A stretch of 64,000 nt of DNA from Chondrus crispus (GCF_000350225.1 NW_005179234.1:1-64000); one strand, 5' to 3'; numbered from the stretch's first letter, positions 38,988 through 49,527 are shown. Numbers and translations are program-made. The notes: generated by a model from the sequence alone, not told the origin.

Positions 38988-40013
38988 CTACCCTGGAAAC
39001 CGGACTTGAATTGCTGAAGCCTCTTCGGATCGTCTAGACCGAATCTTCCTGAGTGTACTGTTCCCCTCTCCGATAGATATTCCCTTTTGTGCCAATGAGT
39101 GCGACGAAAGCGGGGTACGTGATTTCATATCACTGGATGCAGGAGTCTTTGAAGCTGGTAAGTCCTGTTTCATCCCAATCGATAACTCAAACGCACGTTC
39201 TGAGCTCGACAAACAAGACGAAAAAGGAGCAGATTCTCTACTCGATCTCTTGACCAAGACCGAAGAATCACGTAGGAGTCGCTGAGATCTAGTACCCGCC
39301 GTCTGTTTCTGCGGGACACGGGAGCGCAGCTGTTCCGAATGCTCGCCAGAGTGTTGGCGCAAATCTAGCTCGCTTTGAGAACGGTTCAGATTTCCAATAA
39401 CCTCTGTTGTCGGGACATAACCACTTAGCCCAGGGCTTCCGCTTGATATCTTTGCATGAATAGCGTCATTCGCGTTGTTCTCCTGCTGGTCACTTTCAGA
39501 GGTCTCTTTGCCCTTGGCGCCTGGGGTATTGTCTGTACAAGCTGGTAGATTTGTTCTGCCGGAGAGAAGGTGACCTCGAGGTTGGGAGCAGGAATCAGTA
39601 CCTTGGCTTGATGATGGTATCGGTAACAGCTCGAGTTTTTGCCGTTGAGGCCAGAGTGTCTCATTCTTTGATTCAAGATCTCTCTGAGTATTGCATGATG
39701 CTTTCAAGGATTTCTGGTGCCTGATGTCCGTTTCGAGAGACGGCGAGGGCGCATTTGCAAAGGACGTTTTATGAAGGGGTGATGAATGAGAAAAATCGAG
39801 TGCCCTGCTGCTTGGCATTTCCGGCGATGTGGCAGGAGCACGAATTGCATCAAAGGCAAGCGCAATTAAATCACAAGGTCTGTCCAAGGTGCTGAGAAGC
39901 CCGTCCCGCAAGGGAAACCCATCGCGATGTCGGAATGCTTCTGAGGAGCGGTGGTCGCGGTGGGGTGGGCTGATCAGCTTGTTGACCGCACGCTTTTCAT
40001 GACAATAGGACAT
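38988..40013 (-). CDS. Hypothetical Ser-rich disordered protein
   Basis: 341 codons from an ATG at 40013. The product is low-complexity: rich in Ser, Arg, Gln and Glu, with no transmembrane helix, signal or recognised domain. The start has a compact segment (residues ~35-60, DGLLSTLDRPCDLIALAFDAIRAPA) that could be a short motif. The frame stops at 38990, but a second open frame continues from just below to 38599. A 41-bp GT-AG segment (38991-38951) would join the two in frame, giving 457 aa with a basic tail (GNKKKSRRRDG, RRLYAKSIRKA). Whether that is a very short intron, a frameshift or coincidence is open. Divergent from the ABC-class ATPase gene. Confidence 0.5.
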   Translation of the reverse strand: MSYCHEKRAVNKLISPPHRDHRSSEAFRHRDGFPLRDGLLSTLDRPCDLIALAFDAIRAPATSPEMPSSRALDFSHSSPLHKTSFANAPSPSLETDIRHQKSLKASCNTQRDLESKNETLWPQRQKLELLPIPSSSQGTDSCSQPRGHLLSGRTNLPACTDNTPGAKGKETSESDQQENNANDAIHAKISSGSPGLSGYVPTTEVIGNLNRSQSELDLRQHSGEHSEQLRSRVPQKQTAGTRSQRLLRDSSVLVKRSSRESAPFSSCLSSSERAFELSIGMKQDLPASKTPASSDMKSRTPLSSHSLAQKGISIGEGNSTLRKIRSRRSEEASAIQVRFPG

Positions 40014-40314
40014 CTCTCCGTAGAACGTACCGGGAACATGTGGGGCAAAGGGGAGCGACTTTAGAGTTACCTCCCGTCCTCACCGACTGGCGTGACAGTG
40101 AGGCAGTTGAGAGGGTTCGGAGGTCCGTATTTAAGAGGAATATGGTCGCAGTCTTTGGTGACTCGGAAAGAAGTCTTTGAGTTTGCTTTGTTACGTAGCC
40201 TGCAGACGGCTTACTAAGAGCGTATGCTTGTGGAAAGGGAATGCCTCTCTCCCCAAACAGAAATATGCGTGATAAGGCCTCTGTGGTTTCGGCAACAAAG
40301 GCGTCATAGGGTTT

Positions 40315-40336
40315 CTGTACCTTTCGAAGGGTACAG
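40315..40336. repeat. 22-bp palindrome centred on TTCGAA
   Basis: ctgtacctttcgaagggtac-ag; the two 11-base halves are reverse complements except for one position. It shares the GTACC-TTCGAA-GGTAC arrangement with the perfect palindrome at 60684-60719. Confidence 0.85.
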
Positions 40337-40458
40337 TATGTGACGGATCAAAGGCTAGACTTTTTTAATTTAATCTTCTTCTTTAATTTCTGAAGAAAAC
40401 TCCTACTCGATGCCAAATGACCCAGCCCTCGCCCATCGGCGTAGCTCCGAAGTTCGGA

Positions 40459-40483
40459 GTGTCGTTCGGAGTCCGAACGACAC
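40459..40483. repeat. 25-bp palindrome (12-bp arms, 1-bp centre)
   Basis: gtgtcgttcgga, then g, then tccgaacgacac: arms are perfect reverse complements. A direct copy of GTTCGGAGT precedes it at 40452-40460. It lies ~150-175 bp before the ATPase start and may be a dimeric protein binding site. Confidence 0.9.
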
Positions 40484-40635
40484 TAACCACAACGCTCTCA
40501 GCCGTTTCCCTCCGAGGGCGCCCCCGCAGAGTACAGGTTGTTATGTACTAGGTGGCACACTGCTTTTTATCCATCTTAAGTGCTCTCCAGGGAGCCAGTC
40601 GAAGGACCTGCCATCATTTCCCAATTTGTGGCAGA

Positions 40636-42585
40636 ATGGCTCCGTATTCCAACCGTGGAAGCGACAGCCACCGAGGGAGCGGGGGGTACGGGCGCGGTGG
40701 TCGAGGGAGAGGGCGAGGGGCATACTACGCGAACAAGTACGGTCGCGGTCGCGGTCGTGGGGGCGGCGGACAGAGTGACAATGGTCCCGGACAGGGTGGC
40801 GGCTCTCGGCGAGATCCTCAACAATTTCAGTCGCAAGGTGGGCGTGAGGAGCTTGCACAATTGCTCCACCAAATGAGTGGAGGTTCGTATCCGAGGTACA
40901 AAGACTTAATTGGAAAATGGGGCTTGATGGATGCCACAACCCTATTTTTTGATCGCATTCAATCCGATCCATACGCCCCTCCAAGCCGTGCACGTTTGCG
41001 TGTTGAACTATCTTCCTCAGGATTTGACACTGATTTATACTCTTCGCGAATCCGTCAGACTGCATTCTGCGACTTCCTAACTCGAAAGTTTTGGCGCGTC
41101 ACTCATGACGCACACATGGACCGCACAACCGGCGGTGGAGGTTGGAGCGGCCCGAAAGGCGGGAATTTAAACATCGACAAGCCTAGCCAGCATGTACTTG
41201 AGCGTACATCATGTCTGATTGTCGATGATTGCTTTATCGAAATGCGCTTTACAGTCAACCTTCCGGCAAGGGGAAGAACTATTCAGGGTCAGGAAGCAGC
41301 TTCAATATTGACCGAACGGCTACCAAATGTTGTTGCAGAAGTGTTGTTTGCACAAAGCGAAGATTCACAGAAACTTCTTCAACATGTGACTTCTATCGAA
41401 GATCAGGAATTCACCCGAAACGTTTCGTTGGGAGAACACGGTTTAGTAGCGTTTGTGTGCAATGGAGCTGTTCTCCCGAGAAGTTCTGGAGCGGATGACG
41501 AACCTATGGACGAGTCTGCAGCAGTTCCATTTGAATCACCTGAGAGCTTGTTCTGTGAAATTGAGCTCCCTAGTGGAAAAAAAGTGCAAGGTATGGGCAT
41601 CAAGCCAGGAATATCTCTCATTGTAGGGGGTGGTTTCCATGGCAAATCGACGCTACTGGCAGCTCTTGAAGTGGGAATTTACAACCATATTCCAGGAGAT
41701 GGCCGAGAGTTTGTTTGTTTGAATAAAACCGGAGTTTCTATTCGGGCAGAAGATGGGCGGAGTATAACTGGAGTCAATATTTCCCCATTTATAAATAATC
41801 TTCCGTTTGGGAAAAAGACAACTTCCTTTTGTACACCGGATGCATCGGGTTCTACTTCTCAAGCAGCAAATATCATAGAAGCGCTTGAAGCAGGTGCAAA
41901 GGTCCTGCTGACGGATGAGGATTTGGCTGCGACAAATTTTATGATGCGAGACCAGAGAATGCAGCAGTTGGTCCCATCGTCCAAGGAACCCATTACTCCC
42001 ATGATTCAAAGGATTCGATCCCTTTACGAGGAAGAAGGGGTGAGTTCTATTTTGGTCATCGGAGGTGCAGGTGACTACTTTGAAGTGAGTGATCTAGTCG
42101 TGATGATGGATTGCTACAAACCCAGAGATGTAACAAACGAGGCGAAGTCCATTGCATCAAGCTTTCCATCCGGTCTCAAGCTTTCCGATTCCCCATCAGA
42201 CATCTTTAAAACGAACAAGAAGCGTCTCATTGCTTCTGATTCGGTACAGAGAATAGCCAAGAGCGGCCGTGGAAAAATATCAGTGAGGGTCAAGGGCACA
42301 ATTGAATTTGGCAGTACAGAAATCGATTTGTCTGCAATGTCCCAGATCGTGGAAACCAGTCAAACCAGAGCCATTGCAGTTGCTCTAGAGAGTATTGCAG
42401 GTATGTCCGTTCTCGATCGAGACGGAATCGGGGCGTGTGTGAGAAAGCTTATGAGCGAAGTCGACGCAACAAATCTTGATGCGATGAACTCGAGAGGAGA
42501 GAGACAGGGGAACTACGCACGGCCTCGAGCAATTGAAATACACGGCGCATTGAGCAGACTTCGTGGTGTTGATCTTAGTCGGTAA
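40636..42585 (+). CDS. Predicted ABC-class ATPase with RGG-rich N-terminus
   Basis: Member of the poorly characterised ABC-class P-loop ATPase family (Pfam ABC_ATPase, known mostly from bacteria, with some eukaryotic members). 649 aa from the ATG at 40636. Residues 1-~65 form an Arg/Gly-rich, RNA-binding-like tail (GYGRGGRGRGRG, YGRGRGRGGGG). The conserved body starts LIGKWGLMDATTLFFDRIQSDPYAPPSRARL. The Walker A-like GGGFHGKSTLL lies near 330-340, followed by the characteristic DGREFVCLNKTGVSIRAEDG and FCTPDASGSTSQAANIIEAL. A Walker B-type VLLTDEDLAATNFMMRD lies near 424-440, then SSILVIGGAGDYFEVSD. No membrane spans, so not a transporter. Nucleic-acid association is inferred from the tail. 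Confidence 0.85.
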   Translation: MAPYSNRGSDSHRGSGGYGRGGRGRGRGAYYANKYGRGRGRGGGGQSDNGPGQGGGSRRDPQQFQSQGGREELAQLLHQMSGGSYPRYKDLIGKWGLMDATTLFFDRIQSDPYAPPSRARLRVELSSSGFDTDLYSSRIRQTAFCDFLTRKFWRVTHDAHMDRTTGGGGWSGPKGGNLNIDKPSQHVLERTSCLIVDDCFIEMRFTVNLPARGRTIQGQEAASILTERLPNVVAEVLFAQSEDSQKLLQHVTSIEDQEFTRNVSLGEHGLVAFVCNGAVLPRSSGADDEPMDESAAVPFESPESLFCEIELPSGKKVQGMGIKPGISLIVGGGFHGKSTLLAALEVGIYNHIPGDGREFVCLNKTGVSIRAEDGRSITGVNISPFINNLPFGKKTTSFCTPDASGSTSQAANIIEALEAGAKVLLTDEDLAATNFMMRDQRMQQLVPSSKEPITPMIQRIRSLYEEEGVSSILVIGGAGDYFEVSDLVVMMDCYKPRDVTNEAKSIASSFPSGLKLSDSPSDIFKTNKKRLIASDSVQRIAKSGRGKISVRVKGTIEFGSTEIDLSAMSQIVETSQTRAIAVALESIAGMSVLDRDGIGACVRKLMSEVDATNLDAMNSRGERQGNYARPRAIEIHGALSRLRGVDLSR

Positions 42586-44156
42586 GGCTAAAACAATGAA
42601 TACATCACTAACTTAGTGTTATTGCGTCGAAAATTTTCGGTCTCAGTTGAGGCAAAACGTCGGTCGCTTCTCTAAACACTGTAGATGGCAGACTACTTAC
42701 ACAACAGAGCACCCATTGTGTCATGAGAATTTGCATTGCCCCATCTTTTGGCTATCGTAGCAAGCTGTACTTGTTCCAGCTAATTGTGCACACAGCCCTT
42801 CTCTGATTATACTTCGACTATAAAACCGAACTCACCACTTTCCTTCTAATTGCCTCAGCCTCTCTTTTCACTTCCTATAAAAAGAATTGTGTTTATCTCA
42901 CTTCCTATAAAAAGAATTGTGTTTATCCACCAGATATCGTGAATATTCGAATGCTTCGGGGCCTTCCTGGAACGTCGACTCGGTCACAGAGCCCAGAAAA
43001 ATATCTTGCTTCGTTTGCTTCTGATTTTCATACAATTTGTCAATCGTTTTAATCACCAAAGGGAAAATTGAAGTCTTCTACTCATCCATGAATGATGGGC
43101 GTTTATGTCCCGTAGGGCGACCCTCAGTCCAAGTAGAAAAGCCAGTGAGCGCTCCAAGAACAGTCTGTAGAAGATCGTGATTTCGCCGCCTTTTACTTAC
43201 TGGACGAAACGGTAATGCAATTCGCAATTCGTCCAAACAATACTTCCTTATAATAATTGGTATTTAATTCTTCTGATAGAAAATTCCTCTTCTAAGCACA
43301 GCTGCGGTTTTTGTAGTTCAGTAATTGAAAGGGAACACTATACCCAGACGAGATTTTCCTGATGGCAACATGCTCATGAGAATTGTCTAAACGAATACTC
43401 TGCCGCGGCGGGAGATGATGATTCGTTCACATCTGCTCATGTAGAGGTCAAGGATAAAATCTCATCTCTTGTTCCCCGGTGCAGGGTTTGGAGAAAAAGT
43501 ATGCGGGAAGAGGTACAGTACACGTGTAGTGGTATTCGGGAGTATCCTCAATGTGAGTGCCGTTGTAGACAGTGTTCTCGGCGCTGCCAACAGAGGCTGT
43601 TTTTTTTTAAAACAACGCATGCCTGATCGTGTTGGTGTGCGGCTGTGAAGTCCCTATCCGTGCCTGATGACACGTGTCCACTCATCATTGAAGTTGGTAC
43701 TTTTCTATCCATGCTGGCGTTTGTAAGAGGCGGCGTTTTCATTGGTTGCGGATTTGTAAGATCGCGTCACGTTAATGCAGCAATGCACCTCAAGACGTGA
43801 GCCTTTGAACACTGAAGTCAGTGTGTCAAGAAGGGGATTGGGGAGTCATTGCTGGATGCATCCAAGCATGAAATATAGTAATAAATCCACATACTCCCAT
43901 TTTCTTTCCATGTCGCCCAGTTTCGACAATAATTGTTGTGTTGTTGTAAGTTCCGACTCCAGCTGTTGGGCTACAAAAACCCTCTCTTCTTTTTGCCCAC
44001 ATCGACACCTTCCCTACATCCACCTTTTTCACCCAGAACTCCGCCTCCGCATCGCTTCGATTTTTAACGCCCTCTTCCTCTCCCACTTCTCTGCAGTAAC
44101 AAGCTTTCCTTTCCAATTCCCCGCTTCGTCTACGTCCCATCTCTCTAACACAAAAT
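42586..44156. other. Intergenic stretch, no supported gene
   Basis: 1.57 kb between two plus-strand genes. No frame looks coding. It contains a perfect 30-bp tandem duplication at 42868-42927. Confidence 0.5.
42868..42927. repeat. Perfect 30-bp tandem duplication
   Basis: The 30-base unit that starts tcacttcctataaaaag and ends gtttatc is present at 42868-42897 and again, without change, at 42898-42927. Each copy contains TATAAAAAG. Confidence 0.95.
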
Positions 44157-44855
44157 ATGGGTTGGGGACGCAAGAAAGAAGCGCCGGCGCCAGTCCCACC
44201 ACCGCCGCCGCAGGCCAACCCGGCGCAAAGCGCTCGAGAAATGCAACGTCAGAGTGATCGCACCATCGCCCGCGCCCAACGCGACATGCAGCGAGAGCGT
44301 ATCCGTCTTGAGGGCGAGGAGAAGAAGATCATGAGCGAAATCAAATCACTTGGTCGACAGAATCGCATGGTAGAAGCTCGCATGCTCGCCAAGAACTTAG
44401 TACAGGTCCGTACTGCCAAAGCGCGTACTTTTCAAGCCGGTATTCAGGCTGGGGCTATCGGTACACAGGCTCGCATGGCGCAGGCTGATGCCAAGATGAT
44501 GAACGTCATGGGCACCACCGTCGGGGTAATGCAGAATGCAAATAATATGGCAAACCCAGAGCAGAACATGCAGATGTTGCAAGAGTTTGATATGCAATCA
44601 GAAAAGTACAAACTCAACCAGGAAATGACGGATGAGGTCTTGGACTCCGTTCTTGGTGGCGCTGAGGTTGATGGTGAGACTGATGATGTGCTGAATTCAG
44701 TCCTGGATGAGATTGGAATGGAAGTTGGTAGTCAGATGGGCGCCACGCCTAGTATCCAACCCACGAAACTTCCTGAACAGCAGAGATTGCAGGCTGCAGA
44801 TGACGCGGATCTCATGAACCGAATTGCTAGACTGGGTGGCGGCCCGGCAATGTAA
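44157..44855 (+). CDS. ESCRT-III subunit CHMP2/VPS2
   Basis: Snf7-family protein that polymerises on membranes for multivesicular-body sorting, abscission and membrane repair, and recruits the AAA ATPase VPS4. 232 aa, slightly longer than the ~220 aa typical of CHMP2. A basic N-terminus with a Pro-rich insert (MGWGRKKEAPAPVPPPPP) precedes the helical core: a long helix with RDMQRERIRLEGEEKKIMSEIKSLGRQNRMVEARMLAKNLV-like spacing, clearly CHMP2. The family MGTTVGVMQNANNMANPEQN and the acidic helix EMTDEVLDSVLGG...VLDEIGMEV follow. The C-terminus ADDADLMNRIARLGGG matches the MIT-interacting motif. Starts at the first ATG after a pyrimidine-rich leader. No introns. Confidence 0.93.
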   Translation: MGWGRKKEAPAPVPPPPPQANPAQSAREMQRQSDRTIARAQRDMQRERIRLEGEEKKIMSEIKSLGRQNRMVEARMLAKNLVQVRTAKARTFQAGIQAGAIGTQARMAQADAKMMNVMGTTVGVMQNANNMANPEQNMQMLQEFDMQSEKYKLNQEMTDEVLDSVLGGAEVDGETDDVLNSVLDEIGMEVGSQMGATPSIQPTKLPEQQRLQAADDADLMNRIARLGGGPAM

Positions 44856-46699
44856 CAGTTTTTGGAGAAATTGGGAGAGAGGACCGCAGCCCCATCACTC
44901 GCCTTCATTGCTATGCAGCTATCCTTACTACATCGCATTTGCATTCAGAACCCGGAGGGATTTTTTTTTTTTGGACGCCAATTGTGAACGCCATATCAGC
45001 ACAAACCCCTTATGGTCTACATGAATGCACAACGCATCGCTCAGAACGGAGTGTTCTGTTGTAAGCATTCGAATAACGCCAGGAGTGACAACCGTTTATG
45101 ATTAAGGAGGCCATGAACAACGACGTTTCCGGGCCCTCAGTGTGTATCCTCAAGATACGGGCCATTTCCAACGTTTTGGCACTCTGTTAGCCAAGTCAAA
45201 CGTTATGTAAAGAATCACCTAGACGAAGCCTTTTGCTTGTTGAAACCTGTTGTCTGTCTGAAGAAAGATAGGTGTGATGCGGTATCACAGTGATCTTAAT
45301 CACTGTAGTACAGAGCAACTTGTGCTTGCGAGATTCCCCAGTGCTTGAACTCTAAAGCAGTTTGTCTACGGTACTTACGATGTTACTTTGTGAAAGCAGC
45401 CAGGAAGACCGTCGGTCGCATGGTAATAGTCACTCCTTCTCTTCTCTATCCTTCGGAGGACTACGATACAAGGAGGCATGCTGTATTGTTCGAGATGGAG
45501 ATAAGCAAGAAGAATTGCTTGGAGAACTTCAAGTCTTACACACTTCAAGTCACGAGATGACCACACGTACATGTCGCAAAATGTACCGGGGTGCACGGGC
45601 TCAGTGTCTGAGCCCATGCAGCCCGGTGGGTCACAAACGTAGCAACGTGGCCTAGGATACTCTAAAGAGATATAATAATCATGATCTTCTCAGCAGTAGA
45701 AAGAGAACTGGAAAAACTACAGAAAAGGACAGAATACAACAGGATTCGAGGATTCAATTCTTTAAGTCATGCATCCTTCCTACTATACAGTTGTCATTTG
45801 CACACACTATCATGTACACTATGCATATTTAGCGGATAGATATTCTTCTCACGTGGATTGCCTGCAACGTCACCTGCGCACCTAGGAGTAGCGACGAAAA
45901 CGCCCGTGCATCAGGGAGAAAGTACAGTGCCAGGAATGCATCCTATCGCAAGTAGGCACAAGATGGGACTAAACCGGAGGCCTGTTGAACCCATTCGGAT
46001 AAACGTGGGAAGCAAAATGAGTACAGTACAATAGTTTGACGGGGAGCAATTTAACAGGGCATGTACAAAGGTTGGGTTGGGCTTCCAGGCTCGTGAGGAC
46101 AGACAGATAATTGTCGAGAGTCAGAGCAGAGCGCAAATGGTTTTAGTCACTAAGCAGTCACCATCTTGTGGTGCAGGACACTGCTCTCGCCTCCTAGCTT
46201 AAATATCCACATTGCGAACACGTTGTATCAGCTTTCTTGATAATGCGAACATACAAAGTGCGTCATGTGGTTTAGTGAGGTTGTCATTGTTGGAATATAT
46301 ATCATGCCTGTTGGAAGCGTAGTAAAAACGGCTATTCATGACCTACCGGACAATGCAGCAGTCTTGGACAAGAACGGAGATAGGATACGACACTTTGTTC
46401 GCACCGCTCAAAGCGTAAGTGAAGAGCGGAGAATATGGTTTCAGCAGAATGGAAGGAGGGTGCGATAGGATTAATGTAGGGGCGGGGCGCTACGGGCTGT
46501 GACAGCGTCGGCGTAATGGCGCGGACTTCGCTTGAGGGCGAGTGGAATTGTTTATGCGTGCGAAAACCCTCGGTCGTCTAACTACTGTACGTACAGTATA
46601 CGCAAGCTCAACGGTTTGGAAGCAAAGTTTTTTATTCGGTGTGTCTCTGCTGTTCTTCAGAGGATGCTGTAGGAAGTTCGCGAAAGCGGCGGCCTCTCT

Positions 46700-46727
46700 A
46701 GTCCGCTCTACCATGGGAGAGCGGACT
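46700..46727. repeat. Inverted repeat with 10-bp arms
   Basis: agtccgctct at 46700-46709 and agagcggact at 46718-46727 are exact reverse complements around the 8-base loop accatggg. About 390 bp before the ribonucleotide reductase start. Confidence 0.85.
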
Positions 46728-46898
46728 GTGAGGGCAGCCCTGATGTCGGTTGAGACGACGCCCATCAATATTGGTGGTCGATGCCGTCCGTGGAAACTTT
46801 TCAAAGGCCGCCCTCATTGCTTAGGCCCGCTCCCGCCCGCCTCCCAAAATCAGCCAATCCGCATGCACTGCCACAGTAGCTGACCTCTGGTTTGGGTC

Positions 46899-46963
46899 AA
46901 ATCGCGCCAACTCTGCATGGCCATCTTCCCATCCAGAATGTTACGTTGCAATTTCCCGCCAAA
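46899..46963. promoter_or_regulatory. Two E2F/DP-like sites upstream of ribonucleotide reductase
   Basis: TTTCCCGCCAAA at 46952-46963 matches the E2F consensus TTTSSCGC with the AAA flank, and AAATCGCGCCAA at 46899-46910 is a second, slightly weaker match. They lie ~150-215 bp before the ATG of an S-phase gene that is a classic E2F target in animals and plants. Confidence 0.5.
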
Positions 46964-47003
46964 TCGCTCCTCCCACCAAAACCCCGTGCACCCCGTCCTG
47001 CCT

Positions 47004-47010
47004 ATAAAGC
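47004..47010 (+). promoter_or_regulatory. TATA-like box of ribonucleotide reductase
   Basis: TATAAAG lies 103 bp before the ATG and just downstream of the E2F-like sites, with a C-rich leader in between. Confidence 0.4.
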
Positions 47011-47112
47011 CAAGCACTACCTTCTTACCGTGCCCTCGCATCCCACTGCCGCAGCCCCCCCACCCCTCCATACACTTTCCAATCCTGTTCCAGCCCCCAT
47101 CACAAACTCGCC

Positions 47113-49527
47113 ATGGAGCGCTCTGTCATCAAGCGCGATGGCCGCCGCCAGCCGGTAAAGTTCGACAAGATCACGGCCCGCATCAAGAAGCTGGCATACG
47201 GCCTGGACCCTATCGTCGATGTCACCGAGGTCGCCATGAAGGTCTGCACGGGCGTGTACGACGGTGTCACCACGTCCGAGTTGGATGACCTCGCCGCGGA
47301 GACCGCAGCGTACATGTCCACTAAACACCACGACTACTCGCTCCTGGCATCTCGCATCGCCGTGTCTAACCTCCATAAGAACACCGTCAAGTCCTTCTCC
47401 GAGACTGCTGACAGGCTCTGCAATTACAGGCTCCCCGTCACTGACGCCCCGGCCCCGCTTGTCGCGGCGGACGTCCATGAGTTTGTCATGAAGAATCGTG
47501 ATACTTTGGATGCTGCCATTATCTACGACAGGGATTTTTCGTATGACTACTTTGGATTTAAGACTTTGGAGCGCTCGTATCTGCTCCGCATCAACGGAAA
47601 GATTGTGGAGAGGCCCCAGCATATGCTCATGCGTGTGGCAGTCGGCATTCACCTCGGCGATATGGAAGCCATCCTGGGCACATATGATGCCCTGTCCAAC
47701 AAGCTCTTCACCCATGCCTCGCCAACGCTATTCAATGCAGGCACCTGCCGCCCCCAGCTATCCTCTTGCTTCCTTCTCACTATGACTGAGGACTCCATTG
47801 AAGGCATTTATGACACTCTCAAGCGCTGCGCTATCATTTCCAAGGCCGCAGGCGGCATTGGATTGTCTATCCACAACATCCGATGCACAAAGTCGTACAT
47901 CCGTGGTACCAACGGTACGTCGAACGGAATTGTGCCTATGCTTCGTGTCTTCAATGACACAGCTAGGTATGTGGACCAAGGTGGCGGGAAGCGGAAGGGT
48001 GCATTTGCTATCTATTTGGAGCCTTGGCACGCAGATATCCTCGACTTTCTTGATCTTCGCAAGAATCATGGCAAGGAAGAACAGAGGGCTCGTGACCTCT
48101 TCTACGGCCTATGGATCCCAGACCTCTTTATGAAGCGCGTCGAAGCTGATGGCCAGTGGTCGCTTTTCTGTCCGAATGAGTCCCCTGGTCTGGCCGACGT
48201 CTATGGCACTGAATTTGAAGAGCTGTACGAAAAGTACGAGAAGGACGGCCGAGCACGCAGTTCCATGAGCGCGAGAAAGATCTGGTATGCTATTCTCGAA
48301 GCCCAGATTGAAACTGGAAATCCGTACATGCTCTACAAGGATGCTTGTAACCGGAAGAGCAACCAGCAAAACCTCGGAACCATCAAATCTTCCAATCTTT
48401 GCACAGAGATTGTTGAGTATACTGCCCCGGATGAGGTTGCTGTTTGCAACTTGGCTTCTATTGCCCTCAACAAGTTTGTAATTGTTCCGGAAGATGGTTC
48501 CACTCCGTCATATGATCACGAAGCCCTTCGCCGTGTGACGAAGATGGTTGCGCGCAATCTTAACAAAGTAATCGACGTCAACTTCTATCCTATCCAGGAA
48601 GCTAAGAATTCCAACATGCGCCACCGCCCAATTGGTATCGGAATTCAGGGGCTTGCAGACACATTTATTCTCATGCGCATGCCGTTTGAGAGTGAGGGAG
48701 CTCGTGAGTTGAATAAGGATATTTTCGAAACCCTCTACTTCAGCGCTGTAGAGACCAGTTGTGAACTGTCTTCAGAGCAGGGTCCTTACGAGACGTACAT
48801 TGGTTCCCCGATGTCAAAGGGTCAGTTCCAGTTTGACCTTTGGGGCGTGAAGCCCACTTCTGGCCGATGGGACTGGGATGGCCTTCGGGAGAAGGTTCTA
48901 AAGAGTGGTGTCCGCAATTCACTGCTCGTTGCTCCAATGCCTACCGCTTCAACATCGCAGATTCTCGGTAACAATGAGTGCTTCGAGCCTTACACATCTA
49001 ATCTGTACACACGAAGGGTGTTGTCTGGTGAGTTCTGCATTGTGAACACTCACCTGGTAAAGGATCTTCAAAAGCTTGGGCTGTGGGATTCTACCATGAA
49101 GAACCGCATAGTTGCAGCGAATGGTTCTGTTCAAAACATCCCCGAAATTCCTGCAGATATCCGCGCCCTCTACAAGACTGTCTGGGAAATCAGCCAGAAG
49201 CGTATTCTTGATCTCGCCGCTGACCGGGGTGCCTACATCGATCAGTCGCAGAGCATGAACATTCACATGGCAGCCCCGAACATTGGAAAGCTCAGCTCCA
49301 TGCATTTCTATGGCTGGAAGGCAGGACTGAAGACAGGACTGTACTATTTGAGAACCAAACCGTCGACAGATGCCATCAAGTTTACTTTGTCACCTGCTGA
49401 GATTGAGGCTTCCAAGAAATCCGAAACTGGTGTGTCTTCCGGAAATGCTGCCCCAGTTGCTTCGGTCGAGGAGGTGCTTGCTTGCTCGATAAATAACCCG
49501 GACGGATGTGTGAGCTGCGGAAGTTGA
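47113..49527 (+). CDS. Ribonucleoside-diphosphate reductase large subunit (class Ia R1)
   Basis: Makes deoxyribonucleotides from ribonucleoside diphosphates together with the R2 subunit; cytosolic, S-phase. 804 aa, close to animal R1, no introns. An ATP-cone allosteric domain lies at 1-~95 ([16 protein letters not shown]). Active-site residues fall almost exactly at animal positions: Cys219 ([10 protein letters not shown]), Cys430 and Glu432 (SSNLCTEI) and Cys445 ([13 protein letters not shown]). The substrate-binding [20 protein letters not shown] is present, and the C-terminal thioredoxin-exchange CxxC lies at 799-802 (DGCVSCGS). Strong preference for C-ending codons early in the gene suggests high expression. 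The promoter carries E2F-like sites. Confidence 0.98.
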   Translation: MERSVIKRDGRRQPVKFDKITARIKKLAYGLDPIVDVTEVAMKVCTGVYDGVTTSELDDLAAETAAYMSTKHHDYSLLASRIAVSNLHKNTVKSFSETADRLCNYRLPVTDAPAPLVAADVHEFVMKNRDTLDAAIIYDRDFSYDYFGFKTLERSYLLRINGKIVERPQHMLMRVAVGIHLGDMEAILGTYDALSNKLFTHASPTLFNAGTCRPQLSSCFLLTMTEDSIEGIYDTLKRCAIISKAAGGIGLSIHNIRCTKSYIRGTNGTSNGIVPMLRVFNDTARYVDQGGGKRKGAFAIYLEPWHADILDFLDLRKNHGKEEQRARDLFYGLWIPDLFMKRVEADGQWSLFCPNESPGLADVYGTEFEELYEKYEKDGRARSSMSARKIWYAILEAQIETGNPYMLYKDACNRKSNQQNLGTIKSSNLCTEIVEYTAPDEVAVCNLASIALNKFVIVPEDGSTPSYDHEALRRVTKMVARNLNKVIDVNFYPIQEAKNSNMRHRPIGIGIQGLADTFILMRMPFESEGARELNKDIFETLYFSAVETSCELSSEQGPYETYIGSPMSKGQFQFDLWGVKPTSGRWDWDGLREKVLKSGVRNSLLVAPMPTASTSQILGNNECFEPYTSNLYTRRVLSGEFCIVNTHLVKDLQKLGLWDSTMKNRIVAANGSVQNIPEIPADIRALYKTVWEISQKRILDLAADRGAYIDQSQSMNIHMAAPNIGKLSSMHFYGWKAGLKTGLYYLRTKPSTDAIKFTLSPAEIEASKKSETGVSSGNAAPVASVEEVLACSINNPDGCVSCGS

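Larger units (their letters stand above)
40014..40635. other. Divergent promoter region with two palindromes
   Basis: 622 bp between the hypothetical protein and the ABC-class ATPase. It holds an imperfect 22-bp palindrome at 40315-40336 and a 25-bp palindrome at 40459-40483. A frame continues from 40552 into the ATPase gene but opens with GTG. Confidence 0.45.
44856..47112. other. Long intergenic stretch; promoter of ribonucleotide reductase at its end
   Basis: 2.26 kb. No credible gene in the first 2 kb; short frames lack composition or ATG starts. The region contains a hairpin at 46700-46727. The last ~220 bp hold E2F-like sites and a TATA-like box. Confidence 0.5.

Noticed and set aside
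45345-45655. Short plus-strand frames in the 2.3-kb gap before ribonucleotide reductase
   Set aside because: Start codons are non-ATG or composition is random; no domain.
47017-47715. 232-residue minus-strand frame
   Set aside because: Shadow of ribonucleotide reductase, whose strand and frame are certain.
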